From NCBI GenBank assembly GCA_022711435.1, contig JAKLFB010000010.1:92352-156351 (forward strand): DNA of 64,000 bases, in the 5' to 3' direction. The translations under genes and the position numbers were made by a program. The notes under the pieces are model-generated. The model made no database searches. It was not told where the DNA came from and was given only the letters and a program-made list of their open reading frames with translations. Numbering within the stretch: position 1 is the first letter of the stretch; each line of letters starts with the position of its first letter. Shown one piece after another: positions 43,586-52,614 of the stretch. The DNA is from Verrucomicrobiota bacterium (GTDB taxonomy: Bacteria; Verrucomicrobiota; Verrucomicrobiia; Limisphaerales; UBA1319).

Positions 43586-45494
43586 ACGCGGCCGGCGGGA
43601 CGGACATCTTGGCGGGCGGGGCGGACGTTTGCGGTACCGGAATCTTGCGGCGCATGGTTTCGATCCAGGTGATTTCGGGAGGCAGATGGTATTCGGGAAG
43701 AATGCGCTGGTAGGCGTCGAAGGCCTGGTCCCATTGCTCGAGCTGGAGGCTGATTTCGTATCGGGCCAGATAGAAGGAGCTGGCCTCGACAGGGCTCAGC
43801 GAAGCGGGCTGGATGGTATCGAGGATGGCCTGGGCGTCCTTGGGCCGGGAGTTCTGGGCGAGCGCCAGCCCGTGGTTGATTTTGGCGATGGCGGATGATG
43901 GATTGCGGGCCAGCACCTCGAGCGTCAATCGCACGGCCTCGTCCGGATTCTGCCGGTTGATGATCAGCGCCGCGGCATAGTTGTTGATGAGCACGATGTC
44001 GTTGGTGCGGGCGAGGTAGAGGGCGCGAGTGGCGCGAAGGATATCCTCGGCCCGGCGCAATTCCCGGGCGAGATCGAGGTGGAGCGTCCAGTAATCGGGA
44101 ACGCGCTGGAGGATGTTCTGGTGGCGGGAGACGAACTGGAAGGCGAGATCGGTGAAGCCGAATTGGGCCAGCTCGCGGGCGAGGCGATAGGCGAGCGGGC
44201 CGTCGGAGAACGGGTAGTCGAGGGATTTCTCGAAGGCGGCCTGGGCGGCGTCGCGGTTTTGGCGGCCGAGCTCGGCCCGGCCGTCGAGAAAGAACGTGAA
44301 GGCCATCAATTCATCGCGCGCGGCACTCTGCTGCCGGATCTGGACGGCCAGAGCGCCGAGGGCGTCCCAGTCGCTTTCGAGCGTGAGGATGTCGGCATGG
44401 ATCTGCCACAGGGGGACGAACTCGCTGAACTGAGGGGTGTATTGGCGGAGGGCCTGGCGGGCAGGATCGCGCTGGTCGAGGCTCAGGCAGATGGCGGCAA
44501 AACTGTAGAGGTCCTGGGCGGTCTCGGGAGGGCGGCTGTAGTTCTGAGCCAGGCGGATGGCTTCGCCTTGCCGGCCGACAGCGGCCAGCAGCTGCCAGTA
44601 GCCAAAGTGATCCGACGGCCGGTCGGCAGGAAGCTCTTCCAGGCGCTCGAGGGACCGCAGGTAGCGGTCGGGATCCTCGAGCCGCTTCGAGACGATCAGC
44701 TGTAGACGGTGCGCGAGCACTTCCGATCGAGGATCACGCTGGGCGGCTTCGAGCTGGGCGCGCGCGTGGGCCACGGTCCCGGGATCGCCCCACCCCGCAT
44801 CATACGCCGCCAGAAAGAGGCCGAGCTCGGGATCGTCCGGAAGAGGGGCCGCGCCCGGCTCTTTCTCCTGCCGGAATCGATCGATCTGGCCCGCCATGAA
44901 CAGGGCTTTCAGGAAGGCGCATCGAATCGCAGGGCTCAGCTCCTGGGGGGGAGAATCGAGGAGGCGGAGGATTTCCTGGTTCAGACCCAGACGATCGAGA
45001 AGCCCGACCGTGAGCGCCAGATCGGCCAGGTTCGTTCGCGTCAGGCGCAGCAGGAACTGGGATTGGTGCAACCCCGTGGCGGCGAAGGCCACGGGCCGGT
45101 CGCTCTGCACGATCGATCGCAGCAGGCCCCTCGAGTACTCGGGATTGGCGGCGTTGTTGCCGATGGCCGAGCGCCAGGCGTGGATCGCATCCTCCATTCG
45201 GTTTTCCTGCTCCGCCTGCCGGGCTGCTCGCGAGAGCGACCATGCCTGAAGCAGATCGAGCGCGCTGACACGGATCACCGGGTTGAAATCGCGCGGGGAT
45301 ACGCGCATCAAGCGCAAGATCGAGAGCGCCCCGAGCGCGGCCGCCACCACCACGCCCAGCACGAGAAAGCGAAAGCCCGATGAATACAGAAAGAACCGGA
45401 TCAGCCCCGACTGCGAAAGCCAGTAACCCAGCTTCCCGCCCTGCATCCACTTCTCCAGAAGACGATCTTGCCACTGGTGTTCCGGCTGATCCAT
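43584..45494 (-). CDS. Membrane-anchored TPR protein
   Basis: Protein of 636 residues from ATG 45494 (a TTG at 45530 would add 12). One N-terminal membrane helix (FRFLVLGVVVAAALGALSIL, about 42-60) is followed by a long superhelix of tetratricopeptide-like units, for example AEQENRMEDAIHAWRSAIGN, GRAELGRQNRDAAQAAFEKS and EISLQLEQWDQAFDAYQRIL. Function unknown; perhaps a cell-envelope scaffold. Its last residues (KMSVPPAA) and TAG stop abut the truncated MITE end, so the C-terminus may have been changed by the element. Confidence 0.78.
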   Translation of the reverse strand: MDQPEHQWQDRLLEKWMQGGKLGYWLSQSGLIRFFLYSSGFRFLVLGVVVAAALGALSILRLMRVSPRDFNPVIRVSALDLLQAWSLSRAARQAEQENRMEDAIHAWRSAIGNNAANPEYSRGLLRSIVQSDRPVAFAATGLHQSQFLLRLTRTNLADLALTVGLLDRLGLNQEILRLLDSPPQELSPAIRCAFLKALFMAGQIDRFRQEKEPGAAPLPDDPELGLFLAAYDAGWGDPGTVAHARAQLEAAQRDPRSEVLAHRLQLIVSKRLEDPDRYLRSLERLEELPADRPSDHFGYWQLLAAVGRQGEAIRLAQNYSRPPETAQDLYSFAAICLSLDQRDPARQALRQYTPQFSEFVPLWQIHADILTLESDWDALGALAVQIRQQSAARDELMAFTFFLDGRAELGRQNRDAAQAAFEKSLDYPFSDGPLAYRLARELAQFGFTDLAFQFVSRHQNILQRVPDYWTLHLDLARELRRAEDILRATRALYLARTNDIVLINNYAAALIINRQNPDEAVRLTLEVLARNPSSAIAKINHGLALAQNSRPKDAQAILDTIQPASLSPVEASSFYLARYEISLQLEQWDQAFDAYQRILPEYHLPPEITWIETMRRKIPVPQTSAPPAKMSVPPAA

Positions 45495-45541
45495 GCAAGG
45501 AATTTTGGGCTTGGGACGGGTAAAACTCAAGCACGGGTTGG

Positions 45542-46669
45542 CTAGGGACGGCGGAACAGCTTGCCGGGCGATTGCCGCGCGAGATCTCTCATCTCCAGCC
45601 CGAGGAGGGTGGCGGCGACGACGGAGGTCGGCAGGCCGGTGAGCCGGATGATCTCGTCGATGTGGATCTCCTCGCGGCCGAGGGCGGAGAGAACCCGCTG
45701 TTCGGCGTCAGTGAGGCCGGAGGCGGATGGCTCCACGGGGGGGACAGGAGATGCCTCCGCAGCCGAGGCCGCTGGGGGAGCCTGGGGAAACAGATACTCG
45801 AACTCGGAGAGGATGTCCTCGGCGGACTCGCAAAGCTTGGCGCCTTTCTTGATGAGGTCATGGCATCCTTTGCTGCGGGGGGAATCGATCCGGCCGGGGA
45901 CGGCCATGACCTGGCGGCCGTAATCGAGAGCCAGATTGGCGGTGATGAGCGCGCCGCTGGTCAGGGTGGCTTCGACCACCACCGTCGCCAGGGTCATCCC
46001 CGCCACGATCCGATTGCGGATCGGAAACGATTGCTTGTCGGGAGGACGGTTGAACGGGAACTGCGTCACGAGCGCGCCCTGGGCGCAGATCTGGGCGAAC
46101 AGCTCCGCGTTCTCCGGGGGAACAACTCGATTGATGCCGGTGCCCAGGACGGCGATCGTCCGGCCTTGGGCGTGGAGGGCACCCCGGTGGGCCGACGTGT
46201 CGATGCCCCGGGCCCCCCCGCTCACAACGGTGATCCCCGCATGGACAAGCTGGGCGGCGAGCTTGCGGGCGGTGTCCTGCCCATACGGGGTCGTCAAACG
46301 GGAACCCACCAGCGCGATCGCATGGCGGTCCCGTTCCTCGAGCCGGCCTTTCACATAAAGCACGATCGGAGGATCGTAGATCTGCCGCAGCAAAGGCGGA
46401 TAGGATTCATCCGTGCCCACCACGATCTGGCAGCCATACTCGGCGATGCGGCGGAGTTCGGCCTCGAGGGGGACAGACTGGCGCCACTGGGCGATCGACT
46501 CGGCCGCCTGAGGGCCAAGGCCCGGCACTCTCTCGAGACGACTCCTGGATGCGGCCAGAATCGACGGCCCATCGCCAAAGGCTTCCAGAAGCTGCCGCAG
46601 GCGGATGGGCCCCACGTGTTCGATCATGTTGAGCGCAATCAGGGCTTCACGGGCATCCATGATGGCCAT
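45542..46669 (-). CDS. dprA: DNA processing protein DprA
   Basis: Loads RecA onto single-stranded DNA during natural transformation, 375 residues. It has an N-terminal SAM/HhH-like region (MIEHVGPIRLRQLLEAFGDG, RVPGLGPQAAESI), the Rossmann-like domain with ALVGSRLTTPYGQDTARKL, VVSGGARGIDTSAHRGAL, VLGTGINRVVPPENAELF and FPIRNRIVAGM, and a C-terminal winged helix (LGREEIHIDEIIRLTGLPTS). ATG 46669 is used; an in-frame upstream extension to 46909 has no family similarity. Suggests competence potential. Confidence 0.93.
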   Translation of the reverse strand: MAIMDAREALIALNMIEHVGPIRLRQLLEAFGDGPSILAASRSRLERVPGLGPQAAESIAQWRQSVPLEAELRRIAEYGCQIVVGTDESYPPLLRQIYDPPIVLYVKGRLEERDRHAIALVGSRLTTPYGQDTARKLAAQLVHAGITVVSGGARGIDTSAHRGALHAQGRTIAVLGTGINRVVPPENAELFAQICAQGALVTQFPFNRPPDKQSFPIRNRIVAGMTLATVVVEATLTSGALITANLALDYGRQVMAVPGRIDSPRSKGCHDLIKKGAKLCESAEDILSEFEYLFPQAPPAASAAEASPVPPVEPSASGLTDAEQRVLSALGREEIHIDEIIRLTGLPTSVVAATLLGLEMRDLARQSPGKLFRRP

Positions 46670-47006
46670 TCGAATAGCCTTTATCGCCAGGGCCCGCAAG
46701 GGGGCAATTCCCAATCGCCAGCATGACCCGGCCTTGTCTCTCGGAAGCTTGCTCTCGTTTTTTCCCCCCGCTCGTGCCTTACGGGGGGAGGGAATGGCCT
46801 CCGGTGGCCATCCGCGGTTCTCCCTGAGCGCCGTTGTGAACCAACGGGGGTGCCCGAACACGCCGATGAGCGGGCTCGCATTTTGCGCCGAAGAAATGTG
46901 ACGCGTCATCGAGTCACATGAGCATCCTTTTGCCTGCCGATTTCACAATCTTGAAGATTTTTGTCTTACACCCGCGCCCTCCGCACCGCCGCTCTGCAAA
47001 GCCGCA

Positions 47007-47035
47007 TTGATTCTCGGATGGCTGCATGATACACT
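47007..47035 (+). promoter_or_regulatory. Sigma-70-like promoter for the HAD phosphatase gene
   Basis: TTGATT (47007-47012) and TACACT (47030-47035) are 17 bases apart. Transcription would begin near 47041-47043, only a few bases before the GTG at 47047, so the mRNA may be almost leaderless. Confidence 0.45.
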
Positions 47036-47046
47036 AACCGCCAATT

Positions 47047-47760
47047 GTGGTTCGACTTTTACTGTTTGACGTGGACGGCACATTGATCCGCACGCATGGG
47101 GCGGGAGTGGCTGCCTTTCAAAGGGTCTTTGCCTCCGAGTTCGGCATCCAAGATGCAGTGGCGGGGGTCTCCTTTGCCGGACGAACCGATCCATCGATCG
47201 TTCGCGAGGTTTTCGCCCGGCATGGCATCGAGGCATCGGAGGCGAATTTTGGCCGGTTCTTCACCCTGTATCCTCACTGGCTGGACCACCTGCTTTCCCG
47301 GTCCCGAGGCGAGATCTGCGCGGGCGTGTGGAACCTCATCCACCGGGTGGGACAGATCGCGTCTTCCGTGAGGATGGGATTGCTCACGGGCAACACCCGC
47401 CTGGGCGCGGAGATCAAGCTCCGCCATTTCCAGCTATGGCAGGCCTTCCAGCTGGGCGCGTTCGGGGATGACCATGAAGATCGCAACGCGCTGGCGCGGT
47501 TCGCGCTCCGGCGCGCCTCCGAATGGATGGGCGCGGACCTGAGGGGCGAAGATGTGGTGGTCGTGGGGGACACAGCTCACGATATCGAGTGCGCCCGGGC
47601 GATCAGGGCCCGGAGCCTGGCGGTGGCCACCGGAGGAAACACGATCGAGGAGCTGCGCTCGCACTCGCCCACCTGGGCGGTGCCCAATCTCAATTGCGTG
47701 ACCGCAGAGGAGATCTGCGGCCTGGCTCCCGCAGAGGATTTCTTCGGCGCGGATGCCTGA
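47047..47760 (+). CDS. HAD-superfamily hydrolase (phosphoglycolate phosphatase-like)
   Basis: Cytosolic phosphatase-like protein of 237 residues. Motif I FDVDGTL has the nucleophile Asp8 and acid Asp10; motif II is GLLTGNT; motif IV is VVVVGDTAHDIECA; the helical cap lies at about 15-85. This is the phosphoglycolate phosphatase/beta-phosphoglucomutase branch; substrate not decided. It starts with GTG, and the only upstream signal is a promoter placed close to it. Downstream it converges with the FmdB gene. Confidence 0.88.
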   Translation: MVRLLLFDVDGTLIRTHGAGVAAFQRVFASEFGIQDAVAGVSFAGRTDPSIVREVFARHGIEASEANFGRFFTLYPHWLDHLLSRSRGEICAGVWNLIHRVGQIASSVRMGLLTGNTRLGAEIKLRHFQLWQAFQLGAFGDDHEDRNALARFALRRASEWMGADLRGEDVVVVGDTAHDIECARAIRARSLAVATGGNTIEELRSHSPTWAVPNLNCVTAEEICGLAPAEDFFGADA

Positions 47761-47784
47761 ACCCGATCGGGCCCTTCAAGGATC

Positions 47785-48018
47785 CTAGTGGCGATGCCCG
47801 GGGCCAGCGCAGCAGCCGCAGGCGCTCGATCCGGCATCGCACACCGGCCGAGCCGGACAGGCTGCGTTTTCAGCCGGGGCGGAGGAGAATACCGACAATT
47901 TCTTGGTCAGCCGGTCGGAGCCGCAGTGGGGGCACGGGGTGCCCATCCATTGGTGGGATCGGACAAGGATCTCGCTGTCCTTGCGGCACGATTGGCATGT
48001 AAACTCGTAGATCGGCAT
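47785..48018 (-). CDS. FmdB-family zinc ribbon protein
   Basis: Small protein of 77 residues. MPIYEFTCQSC, then CPHCG, is the FmdB/putative regulatory zinc ribbon (Cys8, Cys11, Cys29, Cys32). The C-terminal tail is Cys- and His-rich (ACGCCAGPGHRH), a common feature of these proteins. Role unknown. The ATG at 48018 is fixed by the family start; upstream in-frame residues are not conserved. Confidence 0.85.
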   Translation of the reverse strand: MPIYEFTCQSCRKDSEILVRSHQWMGTPCPHCGSDRLTKKLSVFSSAPAENAACPARPVCDAGSSACGCCAGPGHRH

Positions 48019-48077
48019 GGAGTGTCGCAGATTGGGAGAAGGGCGCCCGCCACGCAGGTGGACCCCACCCGTTGATT

Positions 48078-48383
48078 TCAAGAGGGGCGCGATTTCTTCC
48101 GGGCGGCTGCGGCCGGCACGGTCTTGACACAGTTCTCGCCGCCAAACTCATTGGGAGCTCGCTGGGTGCACTCGGGATCGTCGCACCACACACCGTCGAC
48201 CAGAAAGCGGTATTGATATCGGCCGGGTGGCAAGGTGACGGTGGCCTTCCATGAACCCGTGCGCTGCCGGACCAACGGGATCGCGCGCAGCTGCCATTGC
48301 GTGAAGTCCGCCGCCAGCAGGACCTCGCGGGCGCCCGGGCCTTTCCATTCGAAACTGACCTTTTTTCCAGTGATGCTTGCCAT
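48078..48383 (-). CDS. Stand-alone CBM48/AMPK glycogen-binding domain protein
   Basis: Protein of 101 residues consisting of one carbohydrate-binding module of the isoamylase-N/AMPK-beta type: VSFEWKGPGAREVLLAADF, TQWQLRAIPLVR, WKATVTLPPGRYQYRFLVDG and a short Lys/Arg-rich tail (AAAARKKSRPS). It may bind glycogen or starch in the cytosol. It sits 59 bases before the FmdB gene on the same strand; no glycogen enzyme is nearby. Confidence 0.83.
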   Translation of the reverse strand: MASITGKKVSFEWKGPGAREVLLAADFTQWQLRAIPLVRQRTGSWKATVTLPPGRYQYRFLVDGVWCDDPECTQRAPNEFGGENCVKTVPAAAARKKSRPS

Positions 48384-48567
48384 AGGTATTCGATCTTTCC
48401 GATACCGACGAGCGTCATCATAGCACAGGGTCAGAGATCCCGCAATCGGAGATCGGGCGTTGGGCGGTTCGCTGCAGCAGGCAGCTCCTCACCCGCAATT
48501 GTCGGCAGCCTTCAGCCGGACGCGACAACGCCGTGTCCCTGCCTTTCGGTGTCAGGGCGTCCGCTTT

Positions 48568-49269
48568 TTAGCGACTGGAGAGCGGCTTCAGGAAGAGATG
48601 GCGGAACTGGACGAGCATGGGAGGGCCGGCATGCAACTGGAGGGCCAGGATGCCGCTGCTGGCGCGCCGTTCCGGTTGGTCGTCGACGACCTCGACCATC
48701 GTTTTCCCGTTGATCTTGTGGATAATCCGGTTCCCCCGGGCAATGATCACGTAGTCGTTCCACTGCTCGGGCCGGATGCTCTTTTGGAGCTCATCCGCCT
48801 TGCCAAGCGATCCGACGACCTCGATTTTCCCTTCGGGGGTGATCCGGGTCTTTTCGCCTCGCTTGGCGAGGATGCCCCGCCCGCGCTCCTCGTAGAGGAT
48901 GCCCGTGTAATTGGCGCCGGCCTCGATATCGGCCTGGTAGCCTCCCGCCACCCATTTGCCGAGGTCTTTGCTCCGGTATTGGATGCCGGAATTCCCGCCG
49001 ACAAGGCGGTAGGACAGGCGCAGCTCGAAGTCGGAGACCGTCCCCCCGCGCCACATGAGAAATGTGTTGCCGGAGGTCGGATTGGCAGCGGTGGTTTGCC
49101 CCGTGATGACGCCGTCCTGGACAGACCAGAACTTCGGATTCCCGTCCCAGCCGGCGAGGTCCTTGCCGTTGAACAGCGGCGTGAAGCCCGCAGGCGATTC
49201 GGCGGCGATGATGCGAGCGGCCAGCGAAGCGGCCATGACCGCTGCAAGAAGGGTGGCTTTGGTGTGCAT
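48568..49269 (-). CDS. DUF1080 protein (3-keto-disaccharide hydrolase family)
   Basis: Exported protein of 233 residues with a signal peptide (about 1-22, LLAAVMAASLAARIIAA). The ConA-like DUF1080 domain has GFTPLFNGKDLAGWDG, WSVQDGVITG, FELRLSYRLVGGNSGIQYRS, the KWVAGGYQADIEAG motif and WNDYVIIARGNRIIHKING. Family members hydrolyse 3-keto-glycosides or bind glycans. It follows the sugar epimerase gene by 22 bases, suggesting joint carbohydrate use. The ATG at 49269 fits the signal peptide. Confidence 0.88.
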   Translation of the reverse strand: MHTKATLLAAVMAASLAARIIAAESPAGFTPLFNGKDLAGWDGNPKFWSVQDGVITGQTTAANPTSGNTFLMWRGGTVSDFELRLSYRLVGGNSGIQYRSKDLGKWVAGGYQADIEAGANYTGILYEERGRGILAKRGEKTRITPEGKIEVVGSLGKADELQKSIRPEQWNDYVIIARGNRIIHKINGKTMVEVVDDQPERRASSGILALQLHAGPPMLVQFRHLFLKPLSSR

Positions 49270-49291
49270 GGCAGGTCCTTCGATGAACGGT

Positions 49292-50137
49292 TCAGCCGAA
49301 TACCCGCTTGAGGAACTTGACGCCTTTCGAGGCAATGTCCGTCCGGCTCGGCTCCATCATCCGCCAGATGGATGCGGCCTTGGCGATCACTTTGACGTCG
49401 GGCGTGAAGGATTCGATGACGACGTCGCCCTGGTATTTGATCTTGTGCAATGCCTTGCCGATGCCGATCCAATCGATGTGGTCGTTCCCGGGGGCGCCGC
49501 GGTCGCTGCCGCTGGCATGGAAATGGGCCAGGAGCCGGCCGGCCTTGAGGACCGCATGGGGGAGGTTCTTCTCCTCGATGTTCATGTGGAAGGTGTCGAG
49601 ATGGATCTTGAGGGCGGGGCTGCCGACATCGCGGATCATCTCGAGCGCCTGCTCGCAGGTGTTGATGAAATCGGTCTCGAACCGGTTCAGGGGCTCGATC
49701 GCCAGCGTGATGCCCTTCTTTTCGGCATACTTGCAGAGCTTCTTGAGGTGTTTGACGACCAGTTTCCACTGCGCTTTGCGCTCCTTGTCGGGAACGGCTT
49801 CGGCGCGGCCGACGGCGGAGTAGATGGGTCCCGCCAGCGTCGGGCAGCCCAGGACCGCCATCTGGTCCATCAGGCCCGTCACGTAATCAATCGATCCTTG
49901 CTGCGCTTCCGGCGTGCCGCGCAGATCGCGGTCCGGACCGAACGCGCCGCAGACTGTCCCGCAAACCAGGCCGTAGCGATCCAGCTCGGCGCGGACATGC
50001 CGCGGATCGATATGCGACGGATCCTCGATGGCGAGCTCGACCGAATCGAACCCCCATTTCTTGAAATCCTTGAACAGCGGCGTGCTGTCGTTGGTGAACG
50101 GCGACGTGAACAGGAACGTATTAATGCCAAATCTCAT
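49292..50137 (-). CDS. Sugar phosphate isomerase/epimerase (ketose 3-epimerase-like)
   Basis: AP-endonuclease-2-fold TIM barrel of 281 residues. The metal and catalytic positions of the D-tagatose/D-psicose 3-epimerase family are visible: E148 in LAIEPLNRFE, D181 in KIHLDTFHMN, H207 in LAHFHASGSDRG and E242 in DVVIESFTPD. It starts MRFGINTFLF, the family start. First gene of a pair with DUF1080. Likely cytosolic; exact sugar unknown. Confidence 0.88.
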   Translation of the reverse strand: MRFGINTFLFTSPFTNDSTPLFKDFKKWGFDSVELAIEDPSHIDPRHVRAELDRYGLVCGTVCGAFGPDRDLRGTPEAQQGSIDYVTGLMDQMAVLGCPTLAGPIYSAVGRAEAVPDKERKAQWKLVVKHLKKLCKYAEKKGITLAIEPLNRFETDFINTCEQALEMIRDVGSPALKIHLDTFHMNIEEKNLPHAVLKAGRLLAHFHASGSDRGAPGNDHIDWIGIGKALHKIKYQGDVVIESFTPDVKVIAKAASIWRMMEPSRTDIASKGVKFLKRVFG

Positions 50138-50275
50138 GGTAGGTCAGGTTAATATTTCCCCCCAGGGTAATCGACCGCCACCAGGAGTCAAAACCTTTGT
50201 GCGAGGCGCGGCGAATCGAAACGTCACGACGCATTTTCCATTGGCCCGGCGGGCCGGGGGGTCTAAGGTGGACGC

Positions 50276-51718
50276 ATGGCGGAGACCAGATACGACCTGG
50301 CGATTATTGGAGGCGGTCCGGGCGGCTACGTGGCGGCCATTCGGGCCGCGCAGCGGGGGATGCGGGTTCTGTTGATCGAGGGGCGCGAGCCGGGCGGGGT
50401 TTGCCTGCATGCGGGCTGCATCCCCACGAAGTCGCTCCTGGCCAGCGCGGATGTTGTCAGGGGGATCCAGCAGGCGATCCGGATGGGCATCGAGGCGGCG
50501 CCCGGGAAGGCGTCGTGGCCGGCCATGGTTGGGCGGATGCGGAAGGTGGTGGCGCAATCCAGCCAGGGCCTGAAGTTCTTGTTGGGCAAAAACGGGGTGG
50601 AATGCCTGCGAGGCTGGGCGCGGCTGGCCGGGCCGGACCGGATCGAGGTCCGCGGGGACGACGGCGCGCAGATCCGTGAGGTGGCCCAGCCAGGGGCAAT
50701 CCTGCTGGCCACAGGATCGCGTCCGATCGATCTGCCGGCGGCGCCGCGGGACGGCGTCCGAATCTTGCAGAGCCAGGACCTGCTCCGGCTCGAGGAACAG
50801 CCGGCGGAGCTCGTCATCATCGGGGGCGGCTATATCGGATGCGAGTATGCAACCCTGTTCTCGACCTTGGGCGCCCGAGTCACGGTCGTCGAGGGATTGA
50901 GCCGCTTGCTGCCTGGATTGGACCGCGATCTGGGGCAGGCCCTCGAGCGGTCGATGGCCGCCCGAGGCATCCAGGTCATCACCGGCGCCAGCGTCGCCAA
51001 TGCCCGAGCCGATGGCGGCACGGTCGAAGTCGGATTGGCCGGCGGCCGCGTCCTCCAAGGCAGCCATGCCGTCGTGTGCGTCGGGCGGATCCCGCGCCTG
51101 GACGATTTGGGGCTCGAGAATGCGGGCGTGCGATTCGGTCCGCGCGGGATCGAGGTCGACGGCCAGGGATGGACCAACGTGCCCGGGATCGGCGCGATTG
51201 GCGATGTGACCGGCCGGCTCCCGTTGGCGCACGTGGCCAGCGCCGAGGCCAGGTGCTGGGTGGACCGATGGGCGCGCCGCCGGAAGCCAGGATCGGCCCA
51301 GGGCGGCCCCGCTGAGGACGAGCGCTGGATCGATTACGATGCCGTGCCCGCCTGCGTCTTCACCCAGCCGGAGATCGCAACGGCGGGCCTTTCCGAGGAG
51401 GCAGCCAGCCAGCGCGGGTTGGACGTGCGGATCGGACGCTTCCCCATGGGCGCAAACGGCAAGGCCATGGCGATGGGGGAGACGGAAGGCTTCGTGAAGC
51501 TGGTCGCCGAGGCCGGCACGGGCCGCCTGCTGGGCGGGCACATCGCCGCCGCGCATGCGGCCGAGATGATCGGCGCAGTCGCAGTCGCGCTATCGGCGCG
51601 CCTGACCGTCGATCAATTGGCCCAGACTGTCTTCCCGCATCCCACCCTGGGCGAGGCCATCCAGGAGGCGGCTGAGAGCGTCCGCGGCCTTCCCATTCAT
51701 TTCTACGCCCGGCGATGA
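50276..51718 (+). CDS. lpdA: Dihydrolipoamide dehydrogenase
   Basis: FAD-dependent disulfide oxidoreductase of 480 residues. FAD site IIGGGPGGYVAAIRAAQRG; redox disulfide GGVCLHAGCIPTK (Cys43, Cys48; the usual motif has GGTCLNVGCIPSK, a conservative variant); NAD site VIIGGGYIGCEYATLF; second FAD motif IGAIGDVTG; and the C-terminal FPHPTLGE with the active-site His. It reoxidises lipoyl groups of 2-oxoacid dehydrogenase complexes, but no E1 or E2 gene is in the window. It overlaps the next gene by ATGA. Confidence 0.9.
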   Translation: MAETRYDLAIIGGGPGGYVAAIRAAQRGMRVLLIEGREPGGVCLHAGCIPTKSLLASADVVRGIQQAIRMGIEAAPGKASWPAMVGRMRKVVAQSSQGLKFLLGKNGVECLRGWARLAGPDRIEVRGDDGAQIREVAQPGAILLATGSRPIDLPAAPRDGVRILQSQDLLRLEEQPAELVIIGGGYIGCEYATLFSTLGARVTVVEGLSRLLPGLDRDLGQALERSMAARGIQVITGASVANARADGGTVEVGLAGGRVLQGSHAVVCVGRIPRLDDLGLENAGVRFGPRGIEVDGQGWTNVPGIGAIGDVTGRLPLAHVASAEARCWVDRWARRRKPGSAQGGPAEDERWIDYDAVPACVFTQPEIATAGLSEEAASQRGLDVRIGRFPMGANGKAMAMGETEGFVKLVAEAGTGRLLGGHIAAAHAAEMIGAVAVALSARLTVDQLAQTVFPHPTLGEAIQEAAESVRGLPIHFYARR

Positions 51719-52248
51719 GCAACATTGTCTATTTCGATCTCGAGACCCAGCGGTCGGCCGATGAAGTCGGCGGCTGGGACAACATCCGCGACCTCGGGAT
51801 GAGCGTGGGCGTGACCTACAGCACTGCCCGCGACGGCTACCGCATCTACGCCGAGAAGCACGTCGACGACTTGATCCGCGAGCTGCAGCGGGCCGATCGG
51901 GTGGTGGGATTCAACATCCTCCGTTTCGATTACGAGGTGCTGCACCATTACACGGCGATGGACCTGCGCCAGCTGCCGACCCTCGACCTGCTGGTCAGCC
52001 TGCAAGAGCAGGTCAAGCACCGCCTGTCGCTCGATGCCGTCGCCAGCGCGACGCTGGGTGTGGACAAGACAGCCGACGGCCTTCAGGCACTGAAATGGTA
52101 CCGGGAAGGGCGGATGCTCGAGATCGCCGAATACTGCTGCTACGACGTCAAGATCACCCGGCTCGTCCACCAGTACGGCCAGGCGCACAAGAAGGTCTTC
52201 TTTGTCAACCGCCAGGGCAAAAAGACCGCCGTGCCAATCGACTGGTAG
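51715..52248 (+). CDS. RNase H-like 3'-5' exonuclease (YprB-like)
   Basis: Protein of 177 residues with DEDDy exonuclease motifs: ExoI YFDLET (Asp8, Glu10), ExoII GFNILRFDYEVL and ExoIII EYCCYDVKIT. Related to the YprB ribonuclease H-like domain often fused to helicases; here it stands alone. Its ATG overlaps the lpdA stop. Substrate unknown. Confidence 0.8.
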   Translation: MSNIVYFDLETQRSADEVGGWDNIRDLGMSVGVTYSTARDGYRIYAEKHVDDLIRELQRADRVVGFNILRFDYEVLHHYTAMDLRQLPTLDLLVSLQEQVKHRLSLDAVASATLGVDKTADGLQALKWYREGRMLEIAEYCCYDVKITRLVHQYGQAHKKVFFVNRQGKKTAVPIDW

Positions 52249-52267
52249 CGAGAATCGGGAAGTCAGA

Positions 52268-52352
52268 TGGTGCCCGCGACAGGATTTGAACCTGTACGAT
52301 GTTACTCACTAGAACCTGAATCTAGCGCGTCTGCCAATTCCGCCACGCGGGC
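52268..52352 (-). tRNA. tRNA-Leu (anticodon CAG)
   Basis: A class II cloverleaf of 85 nt on the minus strand: acceptor GCCCGCG/CGCGGGC, D-arm TGGCGGAATTGGCAGACGC, anticodon loop TTCAGGT (anticodon CAG), long variable arm, T-arm GGTTCAAATCC and encoded CCA. A tyrosine-recombinase remnant lies right beside its 5' side, marking a probable insertion hotspot. Confidence 0.95.
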
Positions 52353-52401
52353 ACAGTCATTTGCAGCAACTTACAACTTATATGCTGCCCAAGCTTAACA
52401 T

Positions 52402-52614
52402 TTGCTACAGAAATTGCGACAGTGTTGCCATATCAAACCCTCGGCAACGCCCGGCAATTCGCCTGGAGCAATTCCAAGCTCACGCCGCTACAAATACACC
52501 AAGGTTCGCGATAACCGCAAGCATGAAATCCGCGGCTTGTGGCGGCGCAACGCGCGCTACTACGCCCGGCTGACCGTCGAGGATGACGCCGGACGCAAGG
52601 CGGTCAAATTCTCC
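52402..52614 (+). pseudogene. Tyrosine recombinase (integrase) N-terminal remnant
   Basis: About 70 codons ending in RYKYTKVRDNRKHEIRGLWR, then RNARYYARLTVEDDAGRKAV, which I recognise as the start of verrucomicrobial-type site-specific integrases (SAM-like core-binding domain precursor). The catalytic Arg-His-Arg-Tyr part is absent: at about 52613 the sequence switches to the reverse strand of a sulfatase. Recognition is by pattern only. Confidence 0.6.
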
